A stretch of DNA of 64,000 bases from Roseitranquillus sp963709765 (GCA_963709765.1 CAVPXL010000001.1:1-64000), one strand, 5' to 3'; positions 29,836 through 38,477 are shown, counted from the stretch's first letter. Notes: generated from the letters alone by a model not told the origin. Numbers and translations are program-made.

Positions 29836-31989
29836 TCAGACACCCGCGAAACCCATCCGCAAAAGCGCTTCCCCGGCCGCATCCGGGCAGTCGATGAACG
29901 GATTGCGATTGCCTTGCGCCCTCTGCGTGAGCCAGTTGCGGTGCCGCTCGTATTCTTCCACCGGATGCTTCGCGTGCCAGTCGAGCAGAACGCCCAGCCG
30001 ATCCGCCGCCAGTTCGCCGTCGGCGCCGCCGACTTCCCCCGGATAGCGCACGAGGAAGTAGAGGGTGGCGCGGGCAGCCGGGCCCTTTCCGTACTCGGGC
30101 TCGAACTTGTCGTCTTCGCGCCGGCCGCAGAGGTCGCGCTCGACCTCCTCCTCGGGCGAGAATTGCCAGTAGGGGATGTTCGAGCGGAACGAATTGCATC
30201 CCGGCTCGCACGCGAAGAGGTGGTGCAAGTCGGACTTCATCGGCATCCGCTTGTCGAACCACGACTGGCAGACGACGTGTTCGCAGTTGAACGCGAGTCG
30301 TGCCTCGCTCTCCAGCTCGTCCCAGAAGCGGTCGCTCTCCAGCAACAGCTCCAGCCCCCGACGAGACCCGGTGTCGATTTCCAGCCCGCGCGCCTCCGCG
30401 AGTGGAAGCACGGCCGCGAGCTCTGACGCGATCGCTTCCTCGGGCTCCATCGACGATCCGGAATAGATGTTGCGCAACTTTCCGTCGGGACGCAGATCGA
30501 TGGCGGGGTACAAAAATTCGTGGCGTGCCCGCGAATAGGAATGGTGCGGGTCATGGGTGGATTCGAGCCGTGTCTGGATGGCCTGGAAAAGCTTGGCAGG
30601 CTTGGCGCTCCAATCGAATCCGTCCCAATAGGCCGTCTTCGCCTGCGTATCGTCGTCCGCGTCGTAGTACGGGCCGTCATGGCCGAAGCGGCTGACGATC
30701 TGCTCTGCCAGGTCCCGCAGCTTGTCCTGCGAGGGCGGCTGCTGACGTGGAGGCTTGGCATCCCGAACCGGCGGAGGATGATCCGCGCTTCCGGACCGGG
30801 AGGCGCGGCGGGGCTCGGCGGCGTTTCCGCTCATGCCCGCCGGTCCGAAGGAGAGGCGGAAATACCAGTTCGTCGTGCCGTCCTCGTCGCGCGTCATTGT
30901 CGGGGACGCATCCGACCTTTCGCCCAGGTCTCCGCCGATGTCTTTCGGACCGAACAGGTCCCAGAGGTCGAGAGGTCGCGGCGGCGCGAAGGCGGCATCC
31001 CAGAGCGCCCGTTCCGCCACACCAAGCGACAGGGAACTGACGTGCGCGGCGATGCGGCTGATCCGGACACCTTCGTTCGATGCCCAGTCGATCTTGTCGA
31101 CGTCTTTCCGCAGACCGGTCCAGGGATTGCCGTTGCGCATGAGGATCCGGTTCTGCGGATCGCGGCGCGGCACGCCGGCGTGATGGAGCGCGGCCATTTC
31201 CCACTGCTCGTTGAAGACGGGCGCGCCCGACGAGCCCGGCTTGGTGTCGGCCGAATACTGGATGAAGTCCTCGATGACGGCGAGGATCGTGTTCTCGCGC
31301 ACCGTCACCTGCATCCGTTCGCCGCCGGGATGCTGGATGATGTTCACCCGCTCTCCCACCAGCGCCTTGCCCGATCCCGGGATCAGCGGGCACCATCCGC
31401 GCGTTTCAAGCGCGACGCCGGCCTGGTTCTTCTGCTCGACGGCGACGACGCTGAAATCGAGCGCGGAATCGGTGACGAAGAATTCGTCGGGCACCAGGCC
31501 GAAGGCCAGCGGCTCGTGCGCGACTCCTGCGGCGGAAGTCAGGTACTCGAACTGGGCGACGCTGGACCGCGCACGGTCGGCGCTGTCGAGGACGTGGTTG
31601 TTCGTCAGCAGCAACCGCGGCGAGATCAGCACGCCCGATCCGTAGCCGTAGAGGCGTCCGTCCGTCCCGCGGATCTCGATGCGGGCCACGGCACGGGAGG
31701 CGATCAGACCGCGTTCGAAGAACTCGATGCCGGTGAGCTGGCTGGCGCCGAGCACGCGCTCGAGCGGGTCGAAGTCGAAGGATACGCCATCGACCAGTGC
31801 CTCGGCCGCATCGGTTTCGCCCAGCCGCTCCAGCCGGCGCTGAACGCGGGAGGGCGAATCCATCCGGCGCCAATTGGCCTGTCCGCCCAGCGCGCGTTTG
31901 CGCAGCTCGTGTTCCACGTTCTGCCGGTCTGCGCTGGTTCGCTTCCAGCGGGCTTCGGCGTTGGAAATCTGTCTCTCGATCTCGGACAA
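29836..31989 (-). CDS. Trypsin-like protease fused to endonuclease I-like domain
   Basis: A 717-residue two-enzyme protein without a signal peptide. Residues 1-80 are charged and helical. Residues about 95-320 form a trypsin/V8-like serine protease with all three catalytic residues: His132 in LLTNNHVL, Asp178 in SALDFSVV and Ser254 in PGSSGAPVF. A proline-rich linker covers about 390-425. Residues about 430-705 resemble bacterial endonuclease I (beta-beta-alpha-metal nucleases): NCEHVVCQSWF with Glu570/His571, SDLHHLFACEPGCNSFRSN near 586-604, KGPAARATLYFLVRY near 635 and the C-terminal QGNRNPFID near 692. Both active sites look complete. It stands alone, with unrelated genes on either side. 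Protease-nuclease fusions of related design occur in bacterial conflict systems, so a role in defence or self-killing is an inference. The start is the ATG at 31989. Confidence 0.85.
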   Translation of the reverse strand: MSEIERQISNAEARWKRTSADRQNVEHELRKRALGGQANWRRMDSPSRVQRRLERLGETDAAEALVDGVSFDFDPLERVLGASQLTGIEFFERGLIASRAVARIEIRGTDGRLYGYGSGVLISPRLLLTNNHVLDSADRARSSVAQFEYLTSAAGVAHEPLAFGLVPDEFFVTDSALDFSVVAVEQKNQAGVALETRGWCPLIPGSGKALVGERVNIIQHPGGERMQVTVRENTILAVIEDFIQYSADTKPGSSGAPVFNEQWEMAALHHAGVPRRDPQNRILMRNGNPWTGLRKDVDKIDWASNEGVRISRIAAHVSSLSLGVAERALWDAAFAPPRPLDLWDLFGPKDIGGDLGERSDASPTMTRDEDGTTNWYFRLSFGPAGMSGNAAEPRRASRSGSADHPPPVRDAKPPRQQPPSQDKLRDLAEQIVSRFGHDGPYYDADDDTQAKTAYWDGFDWSAKPAKLFQAIQTRLESTHDPHHSYSRARHEFLYPAIDLRPDGKLRNIYSGSSMEPEEAIASELAAVLPLAEARGLEIDTGSRRGLELLLESDRFWDELESEARLAFNCEHVVCQSWFDKRMPMKSDLHHLFACEPGCNSFRSNIPYWQFSPEEEVERDLCGRREDDKFEPEYGKGPAARATLYFLVRYPGEVGGADGELAADRLGVLLDWHAKHPVEEYERHRNWLTQRAQGNRNPFIDCPDAAGEALLRMGFAGV

Positions 31990-32129
31990 GGCGCTGCCTC
32001 CGTCTTTTCACGAAAGAAGGATACGCCTTTTTCGGCTCGAACGCCTCATGGTGGTATCCGCCCGGTCGCTCCACTCCCGAAGGCGCGCCCTCACGGCAAC
32101 ACGCAGCGCACAGGCCGAACGTGGAGCCT

Positions 32130-33197
32130 TCAGCGGCTGAAGTCCCCGCTCGACCGGGAAACATCGCCAACCACCTGCCGCTCCAGCGGCATGGCCTCAA
32201 GCGTCATGCCCTCGCTCGCGATGACGTGCCGCCCCCGACCCGCGCGTTTGGAGGCGTAGAGAGCGGCATCGGCGTCCTTGTGCATCTGATCCGCCTTGGG
32301 ATCGGCATAGCGCAGGCTTATGGTCGACCCGAGACTGGTCGAGACGCTGCACAAATTGCCCTCGTAGATCACCGGCTCCTCGACCTTCCGGATGATCCGC
32401 CGGGCGATGTCCTCGACCCTGTCGGGATCGGTTATGGCGTGCAGCGCAATGACGAACTCGTCGCCGCCAAGGCGCGCGATCATGTCGTCGGAACGCATTT
32501 CGTTGAAAAGCCGTCGCGCGATGGAGCGCAGCACATGGTCGCCCGCGGCATGGCCCAGCGTGTCGTTCACTTCCTTGAAGAAATCGAGATCGAGATGCAT
32601 CAGCGTGAACGCGCTGCCGGACGCGATCATCCGAGCCAGCATCTGATCGAGCGCGCGCCGGTTGCGCACCCCCGTCAGGGTGTCCGTGAAGGCCTGTTCT
32701 TCGGCGGCCATCTTGGCGCGCTGCAGCCGCAGGTTGAGGTTGCGCGATTCCTCCATCGCCGCCGACTTGGCCTCGACCAGGTAGAGCATCTCGACCGCAA
32801 GATCGGTCGGCGCAAAATCGGTGGCGGTCAGATCGTAGTCGCGCACCGCCTCGATCACCTCGATGCCGAACGAGAGATTGACCAGAAACCCCTCGTCATC
32901 GGGCAGCGCGACCAGCACCCCCTTGAGCGAGGTCGGCGTGCCTTCGCGGAATTGCAGGTAGAGGCGGTTTCCGACAATCTTCGAGAGCTTGCAATTCTTG
33001 ACCGATCGCGGCCGCCGGATGTCGAAGACATCACAGAAGAGCCGGCCGATCAACTCTTCGCGGGAGCGGAGCCGGACCAGCGTCGGGCCGACATGGCGAA
33101 TATTGCCCCTTGGACCGACCACGATGTGCATCGGCATGAGCATGCCCAGCGCGGTTTCGTCGAGGCGGGGCGAGGTCAATGGCGGGATATGCATCAC
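32130..33197 (-). CDS. HNOBA-GGDEF diguanylate cyclase
   Basis: A 355-residue signalling protein. Residues 1-165 form a heme-NO-binding-associated (HNOBA) PAS-like domain, with FDIRRPRSV near residue 58 and FAPTDLAVEMLYLVEAKSA near residue 125, ending in a signalling helix. Residues about 185-340 are a GGDEF domain with an intact active site RLGGDEFV and an inhibitory RxxD site (RSDD) five residues upstream. It would make cyclic di-GMP with product feedback. It overlaps the stop of the H-NOX-like gene (ATGA at 33197), so the two proteins almost certainly work together. The cyclase is soluble; no membrane span is seen. Confidence 0.9.
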   Translation of the reverse strand: MMHIPPLTSPRLDETALGMLMPMHIVVGPRGNIRHVGPTLVRLRSREELIGRLFCDVFDIRRPRSVKNCKLSKIVGNRLYLQFREGTPTSLKGVLVALPDDEGFLVNLSFGIEVIEAVRDYDLTATDFAPTDLAVEMLYLVEAKSAAMEESRNLNLRLQRAKMAAEEQAFTDTLTGVRNRRALDQMLARMIASGSAFTLMHLDLDFFKEVNDTLGHAAGDHVLRSIARRLFNEMRSDDMIARLGGDEFVIALHAITDPDRVEDIARRIIRKVEEPVIYEGNLCSVSTSLGSTISLRYADPKADQMHKDADAALYASKRAGRGRHVIASEGMTLEAMPLERQVVGDVSRSSGDFSR

Positions 33198-33787
33198 GTC
33201 CCCGCCGCCTGTCTGGCCAGCGCGAATCTGCGGCCTTCGGCGAAGCTCGCCTCGTGGACCTGAATCGAGATGACCTCGAGATCGTCGCTTCCACCCAGGT
33301 GATCGAGCAGGACGAGCGCGCCATAATCATCCGCCATCGCGCGGAGCACGCCGACCAGAACCCAGCCGAACCCGGGCGTTTGCGTCCGGCAATATAGGGT
33401 CGCCGCCCCTTCCTCCTGTTCGATCAACTCGAGTTGCGGCAGGTCGAGATCGGGCACGGCCAGGCGCGCCCGCCCTGGAAGCTCCTCCAGCGATGCGAGA
33501 AAATCCTGAAACGTGACCCCGCCGAAGCGGAGGAGCCTGCGAACGGCTTCCGTCGATGGATGCGAGATCAGGTAGGTGCCGATGTCCTCCAGAAGCACGT
33601 CGCGCGGCTTGCCGAGCAGGCCGACGGCGGCACCGATCACGGCCTCGGTGAGCGCATTGTCGTAATGCAGCATCGCTTCGAAGGACTCGAAATCGAGCCC
33701 GGCGCCACATGCGACATCGCTCCAGACGCGATGCCCGTAGGTATCGCGTATGAAACATTCGATCGCTCTGTTGCTCAGCCCGTGCAT
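33194..33787 (-). CDS. H-NOX-like (HNOB) protein lacking heme-ligand motif
   Basis: A 197-residue protein of the heme-NO-binding family. The start MHGLSNRAIECFIRDTYG is typical of H-NOX proteins and fixes the ATG at 33787. The fold continues with TYLISHPSTEAVRRLLRFGG near residue 71 and a C-terminal GFGWVLVGVLRAMADDYG near residue 139. The proximal histidine, normally in an LxxLHxH pattern, is replaced (EELPGRARL at 101-109). The YxSxR heme-contact motif reads YCRTQ at 132-136, so only the Tyr is kept. Canonical heme binding is therefore doubtful. Its overlap with the HNOBA-GGDEF gene indicates that it modulates that cyclase. Confidence 0.87.
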   Translation of the reverse strand: MHGLSNRAIECFIRDTYGHRVWSDVACGAGLDFESFEAMLHYDNALTEAVIGAAVGLLGKPRDVLLEDIGTYLISHPSTEAVRRLLRFGGVTFQDFLASLEELPGRARLAVPDLDLPQLELIEQEEGAATLYCRTQTPGFGWVLVGVLRAMADDYGALVLLDHLGGSDDLEVISIQVHEASFAEGRRFALARQAAGT

Positions 33788-33845
33788 GATATTCCCCACC
33801 TGACGTGCCGACCCTAGGGGCCACATCCCTAACAAACCCTTCAAC

Positions 33846-33873
33846 ACATCCCGAGAAGCGCTCTCGGGGATGT
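33846..33873 (-). terminator. Hairpin downstream of the MttB-like gene
   Basis: ACATCCCGAGA and TCTCGGGGATGT form an 11-base stem with one bulged G and a five-base loop. It lies 31 bases beyond the stop of the MttB-like gene and before the H-NOX-like gene, both on the minus strand. No clear T run follows, so it is a weak candidate terminator. Confidence 0.45.
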
Positions 33874-33903
33874 TCGATTTGTAAAAGATTGTAATCGACT
33901 AGG

Positions 33904-35478
33904 TTAATAGTCGGTGGGGGCGCCGCCTTCCGCGCGGCGACGTTCCACGAAGTCGACCAGGGCGTCGCGGCTCGCCGCTTCCATTGGCGGCGGCTCGAAC
34001 TGATCGACGATCGCGCGAAAGACGGCGTGCGCGCGAACAGCGGTCCAGACGCCGCCATCGGATTGCCAGGCCTCGAAATTGCGCAGATCGGACAGGAATG
34101 GCTGGTAGAAGGCCGTCCGGTAGCGCGCCTGGGTATGGGCGGCGCCGAAGAAATGCCCCTCGGCGCCGACTTCCGCAATCGCCGACAGGGCCAGGTCGTC
34201 TTCGGTCGTCGCCCAGATTTGCGGCTCGCAATAGCGCTGGATCTGCTGCAGCACCTCGCAATCCATCACGAATTTCTCGGGGCTGGCGATCAGACCGCCT
34301 TCGAGCCAGCCGGCGGCGTGATAGACGAGGTTCGAGCCCGACTGCACTGCCGCCCAGAGCGAGGCGCAGGTCTCCCACATCGCCTGCGCGTCGGGCACGT
34401 TCGCGGCGCAGGCCCCCGACGAGCGCAGCGGCAAGCCGTAATGGCGCGCCATCTGACCGGTCATCTGGGTGGCGCGGATATATTCGGGCGTTCCGAAGGC
34501 CGGCGCGCCTGAGCGCATGTCCACGTTCGAGGTGAAGGTCCCGAGCACGCATGGCGCACCGGGGCGCACCCACTGGGCCAGCGCGATGGCCGAAAGCGCC
34601 TCGGCGACGCTCTGGGCCACGGCGCCGGCCATGGTCACGGGCGCCATCGCCCCCGCCAGCGTGAACGGCGTGACGATCACCGCCTGCCCCCGCCGGATGC
34701 ACCGCAGGAATCCGTCGATCATCAGCTCGTCGTGCTTGAGTGGCGAGGTGGAGTTGATGTTGGTGTACATGTGCGGCGCCGCCTCGAACGCGCCGGAATC
34801 GAGACCTGCGGCGAGGCGCACCATCTCCATCGCATCCTCGACCCGTTCACGGCCCAGGCTGTAGGCGTGAACCACCTTGTCGGTCACGGTCAGCTTGTCG
34901 AAGATCACGTCGAGGTGGCGCACACGCGGATGGCTGTCCGACGGTTCCACCGGATAGCCCCCTGCGACGTGGATGCAGTTGAAGTACTGCGTGAGCTTCA
35001 GAAGGTCCCGGCAGTGAGACAGGCGTCCCGGCACCTTGCCCGTCGTCATGTCCCAGTAGTTCGGCGGCGACGAGACGTTGACGAAGGCCATGTTCCGGCC
35101 GCCGATGGTCAGGGCCCGGTCCGGATTGCGCGGCGTCAGGGTGAACGAGGCCGGCGCGCGCGCGATCATCTCGCCAACGAAGTCCCGCCCCATTCGCACG
35201 TTGTCCCCCTCGACCCTGAGGCCGGCCTTGCGGAAGATGGCCAGCGCCTCGTCGTTGAGGAAACGGATGCCGATCTCTTCGAGGATGCGCATGGCGACAT
35301 CGTGGATCGCCAGGATGCCGGCTTCGTCGAGCGGCTCGACGGGGCGGTCCGCAAGGACGGGGGGCGCCCATGGCGACTGGCGGATGACCGCCGGCCCCGC
35401 GCGCTCGGCGCGGCCGCTCCGGCCTCCGCCGCGTTTGCGCGGGATCGCTGCGTCGGAGGGGGAAACGTCCTGCTTCAT
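33904..35478 (-). CDS. Trimethylamine methyltransferase (MttB) family protein, non-pyrrolysine
   Basis: A 524-residue member of the MttB superfamily, whose members transfer methyl groups from quaternary or tertiary amines to a corrinoid protein. Recognisable segments are DEAGILAIHDVAMRILEEIG near residue 55, NVSSPPNYWDMTTGK near residue 140, HPRVRHLDVIFDKL near residue 185 and GCNLVYHAAGW-like SNLVYHAAGWLEGGL near residue 390. No in-frame TAG occurs, so it lacks pyrrolysine and belongs to the MtgB/MtxB-like group (glycine betaine, proline betaine, carnitine or similar). No corrinoid protein gene is adjacent. The ATG at 35478 is chosen because upstream sequence has no family similarity. Confidence 0.88.
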   Translation of the reverse strand: MKQDVSPSDAAIPRKRGGGRSGRAERAGPAVIRQSPWAPPVLADRPVEPLDEAGILAIHDVAMRILEEIGIRFLNDEALAIFRKAGLRVEGDNVRMGRDFVGEMIARAPASFTLTPRNPDRALTIGGRNMAFVNVSSPPNYWDMTTGKVPGRLSHCRDLLKLTQYFNCIHVAGGYPVEPSDSHPRVRHLDVIFDKLTVTDKVVHAYSLGRERVEDAMEMVRLAAGLDSGAFEAAPHMYTNINSTSPLKHDELMIDGFLRCIRRGQAVIVTPFTLAGAMAPVTMAGAVAQSVAEALSAIALAQWVRPGAPCVLGTFTSNVDMRSGAPAFGTPEYIRATQMTGQMARHYGLPLRSSGACAANVPDAQAMWETCASLWAAVQSGSNLVYHAAGWLEGGLIASPEKFVMDCEVLQQIQRYCEPQIWATTEDDLALSAIAEVGAEGHFFGAAHTQARYRTAFYQPFLSDLRNFEAWQSDGGVWTAVRAHAVFRAIVDQFEPPPMEAASRDALVDFVERRRAEGGAPTDY

Positions 35479-35545
35479 GAAGCCGAGCAAAGGCCATGCC
35501 GTGCCGCACGGGCCCCACGAATGCGACCTCGCGTGTCGCTTCTCG

Positions 35546-36247
35546 TCAGCCGTCGAGCCACGCCGGAATATGGCCGATATCGGGCAGGACCGCCTCCGCG
35601 TGGGGCTGCAACGCGGCGGCGCCAAGCGTTCCGGTCGTGACCGCGAGGGTGCGCATGCCTGCGGCCCGGCCCGCATGCATGTCGTGCAGCGCGTCCCCCA
35701 CAACCAGCATCTGCGAGGGGCGCAACCCCAACCGCCCGGCAACGGCACGGAACGGACCGGGATCGGGCTTGGCACCATGACCGGAATCATACCCGATGAT
35801 CAGGTCGAACCGGGTTTCGACCCCTGCCCGGCCCAGATGTGCCCGCGCGGCAGACTCGGCGTCGTTCGTCACGCAAGCCAGCGCAAGCCCACGCCGCCGC
35901 AGATCTTCCAGCAGCGGTCGCAGCGGTGCCGCTTCGACCTGCGGCGCCGCCGCCGCCGTCTGGACAAGCCGGTTGATGAGACCGGCTCTGTCCGTCCGGC
36001 CCGGCAGAACCGGCAGGATCGCGTCGACCACGGTGTCCGGCGTCTCGGCGACGACGACGCTGTCGGGGCGCAGGCGGTGCGCGGCCTCGTCCCAGCCGAG
36101 TGCAACGACGAGGCCCGCCCGTATCGCCGCATCACCGCAAGACAGTTCGTCGATCATCGCTCCGGCCCAGCGCGACCAGGTTGCGTGGAAGTCGAAGAGC
36201 GTGCCATCCTTGTCGAAGATGATGCCACCAAGACCTGTCACGTCCAA
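35546..36247 (-). CDS. HAD family hydrolase, phosphoglycolate phosphatase-like
   Basis: A 233-residue HAD-IA phosphatase. Motif I is IIFDKDGTLFDF near residue 9, motif II is LACVTNDAES near residue 123, and motifs III and IV are GAKPDPGPF and VVGDALHDMHAG near residues 158 and 182. The DKDGTL form is common in phosphoglycolate and related small phosphatases. It overlaps the end of the DUF3572 gene by ten bases and lies 67 bases upstream of the MttB-like gene, so the three may be co-transcribed. Confidence 0.88.
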   Translation of the reverse strand: MDVTGLGGIIFDKDGTLFDFHATWSRWAGAMIDELSCGDAAIRAGLVVALGWDEAAHRLRPDSVVVAETPDTVVDAILPVLPGRTDRAGLINRLVQTAAAAPQVEAAPLRPLLEDLRRRGLALACVTNDAESAARAHLGRAGVETRFDLIIGYDSGHGAKPDPGPFRAVAGRLGLRPSQMLVVGDALHDMHAGRAAGMRTLAVTTGTLGAAALQPHAEAVLPDIGHIPAWLDG

Positions 36248-36516
36248 TGCACCACGTCGCCGCCCGGAAGCAGGGTTCGCGCCTGGTTGACGAGCTCGGG
36301 GGGATGCGAGGCGTACTGGCAGAACGACAGCACCCAGCGGTCGTCCATCATCACGAAATCGAGAACCGAGCCGAGGAAGGCCGGATCGCCAGCGCCGGTC
36401 TTGAGATCGTTCAGGGAGGCGCCGGTGGAACCCAGAAAGACGGGAAACAGTTCCTCATCCGTCGCCAGCCAGCCCAGTGCCTGGAGGGCCAGAGCCTCGG
36501 CTGATTCTCGCTGCAT
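36238..36516 (-). CDS. DUF3572 family protein
   Basis: A 92-residue protein matching the alphaproteobacterial DUF3572 family: EALALQALGWLATDEELF near residue 7, FLGSTGASLNDL near residue 27, and FLGSVLDFVMMDDRWVLSFC near residue 47. The start is the ATG at 36516, with AGGAGG upstream. It overlaps the HAD gene on the same strand and is divergent from the PleD-like gene. The family is often found next to pleD, as here; its function is unknown. Confidence 0.88.
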   Translation of the reverse strand: MQRESAEALALQALGWLATDEELFPVFLGSTGASLNDLKTGAGDPAFLGSVLDFVMMDDRWVLSFCQYASHPPELVNQARTLLPGGDVVHWT

Positions 36517-36606
36517 GAACCTTGCCTCCTTTGAGTGGTAATTGTTCATTAACCCTTGTAGCGGAAGCCTTGCCATTACCGAAAGCAGCTCAGAGAAGAG
36601 GTGGCA

Positions 36607-37980
36607 ATGTCAGGGCGTATCTTGATCGCGGGAGCGGAAGCCCAGCGTCTCGACGCCCTTCGTGCGACTCTGTGCGAGGCGCGCTACGACGTGATCGAGG
36701 CCAACACCCCCGAAACTGCAATGCAGGAGCTGCGCACGGGCACGTTCGACCTCGTGCTGGTCGATGACGGCATCGACAACTCGCGCGGGACCGATTTCTG
36801 CCGCGCGGTGAAGGCGGATCCGATCGCGCGCGAAGTCTCCGTTATCGTCATGTCCGAGACGGACGGCTCGCAGGTCCGCCTCGAAGCTCTCGAGGCTGGC
36901 GCGGACGAGCTCCTGCGGCGACCCCACGACGAGGTCATCCTCATGGCCCGCGTCCGCTCGATCCTGCGCCTGCGCGAGACCAGCGAAGAACTGAGCCGTC
37001 GTCGCAAGACAGCGAACGAACTCGGCTTCGCGGAAGCCGCCGGCACTTTCGCACCCGCCGGACGGATCACGTTCATCACCGAGCAGAAGCGCGGCGCTGA
37101 ATGGATCGCCCGGCTTCGCCCGCTCCTGCGCCACCGGATGCAGGTCGCCACACCGGAGGTCGCGCTCGAGGCAGCCAGCTCCGGCAGGGGTGCCGATGTC
37201 TATGTGGTCGAGGCCGGTGTCGACCGGATGGTGAAGGGCCTGCGCCTGATCTCGGATCTGCGCAGCCGGCCGCAATCGCGCCATTCCGCAATTCTGGTCA
37301 TCTGCCCGCGCGGCGATGGCGATTGCAGCGCCATGGCGCTCGACCTCGGCGCCAACGATCTGGTTCCCAGCGACTTCGAGATTTCCGAGCTGGCGCTGCG
37401 GTTGCGCGGTCAGCTCCGCCGCAAGCGTGAGGCCGACCTTCTGCGGGCGGCCATCGACGAGGATCTGCGGCTGGCGCTGATCGACCCGCTGACCGGGCTT
37501 TACAACCGGCGTTACGCGACGACCCATCTGGCGAAGCTGTCCGCTCATTCGGCCGAATCCGGGCGCGCCTTCGCATTGATGATCGCCGATCTGGACCGGT
37601 TCAAGACGATCAACGATCGCCACGGCCATGGCGGCGGCGACGTCGTGCTGGTGGACGTGGCGCGCCGCCTCAAGGACAATCTGCGCGGAGCCGATCTTAT
37701 CGCGCGCATAGGCGGCGAGGAGTTCCTCATCGCGATGCCCGACACGGACCTGCACGAGGCGACTGCGGCGGCAGAGCGGCTTTGCCGGATCATCGACGAG
37801 ACGCCGGTTTACCTCCCCAACGGCACGCCCATCCACGTCACGCTCAGCATCGGCATGTCCGTGGGCGGCGGAAGACCAGGGGTCGATCCGGTGGCGGAGC
37901 TTCTCGACAAGGCCGACCGCGCGCTTTACGACGCCAAGGCCGAGGGACGGAACCAGGTCACCGTCAGCTCGGTCGCCTGA
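36607..37980 (+). CDS. PleD-like diguanylate cyclase with degenerate receivers
   Basis: A 457-residue protein with the REC-REC-GGDEF layout of PleD. The first receiver keeps the phospho-acceptor region FDLVLVDDGID near residue 53, but the acidic pocket usually found at residues 9-10 is replaced (ILIAGAEAQR) and the conserved Lys is Arg (LRRPHDEV). The second receiver is also degenerate. The catalytic domain is intact: RIGGEEFL near residue 365, with an RxxD feedback site (RGAD) five residues upstream. It would synthesise cyclic di-GMP. The ATG at 36607 follows AGAGG; a GTG at 36601 is less likely. Confidence 0.88.
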   Translation: MSGRILIAGAEAQRLDALRATLCEARYDVIEANTPETAMQELRTGTFDLVLVDDGIDNSRGTDFCRAVKADPIAREVSVIVMSETDGSQVRLEALEAGADELLRRPHDEVILMARVRSILRLRETSEELSRRRKTANELGFAEAAGTFAPAGRITFITEQKRGAEWIARLRPLLRHRMQVATPEVALEAASSGRGADVYVVEAGVDRMVKGLRLISDLRSRPQSRHSAILVICPRGDGDCSAMALDLGANDLVPSDFEISELALRLRGQLRRKREADLLRAAIDEDLRLALIDPLTGLYNRRYATTHLAKLSAHSAESGRAFALMIADLDRFKTINDRHGHGGGDVVLVDVARRLKDNLRGADLIARIGGEEFLIAMPDTDLHEATAAAERLCRIIDETPVYLPNGTPIHVTLSIGMSVGGGRPGVDPVAELLDKADRALYDAKAEGRNQVTVSSVA

Positions 37981-38075
37981 GCTTCCGCGCGCGCCGTCGC
38001 ATCTGCCCATTGCGGGACGACGCACACGCATCGCAGACGGGAGGGGCGAGTCTGGAATACGGCCAGAAGGATCCT

Positions 38076-38477
38076 ATGATCGTGAGCATGAGCGCGACTG
38101 AACCGACTTCCATCGATGACCGTCCGGTCGGCCCGGCCGCCCGGCGCGGCTGGCGGCGGCGCTGCCCGTCATGCGGCGAGGGCTCTCTTCTGAGCGGCTA
38201 TCTCAAGGTCCGCGAGGCCTGTCCTTCATGTGGCGAGGACCTGCATCACCACCGCGCCGATGATGGCCCTGCCTACCTGACGATCCTGATCGTCGGTCAC
38301 CTCATGGCGCCGCTGATCCTGTGGGCCTTCACCACGTTCCGCCCCGAACCGATGGTCACAGCGACGATCTTCACGGCGGGTTGCGTCGGTCTGTCGCTCT
38401 ATCTTCTGCCGCGACTCAAGGGCGTCATCGTGGCGATCCAGTGGGCCAAGCGGATGCACGGGTTCGGCGCCACGTGA
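38076..38477 (+). CDS. DUF983 family membrane protein
   Basis: A 133-residue protein with two CxxC zinc-finger-like motifs (CPSCGEG and CPSCGED near residues 31 and 49), then two membrane spans (LTILIVGHLMAPLILWAF and ATIFTAGCVGLSLYLL). This pattern defines DUF983. The ATG at 38076 has AGAAGG five bases upstream. The stop overlaps the next start (GTGA at 38474), so it is coupled to the NUDIX gene, a frequent arrangement in Rhodobacterales. The function is unknown. Confidence 0.88.
   Translation: MIVSMSATEPTSIDDRPVGPAARRGWRRRCPSCGEGSLLSGYLKVREACPSCGEDLHHHRADDGPAYLTILIVGHLMAPLILWAFTTFRPEPMVTATIFTAGCVGLSLYLLPRLKGVIVAIQWAKRMHGFGAT

Noticed and set aside
33904..35478. Possible pyrrolysine codon in the MttB-like gene
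   Set aside because: The frame reads through without any internal TAG.
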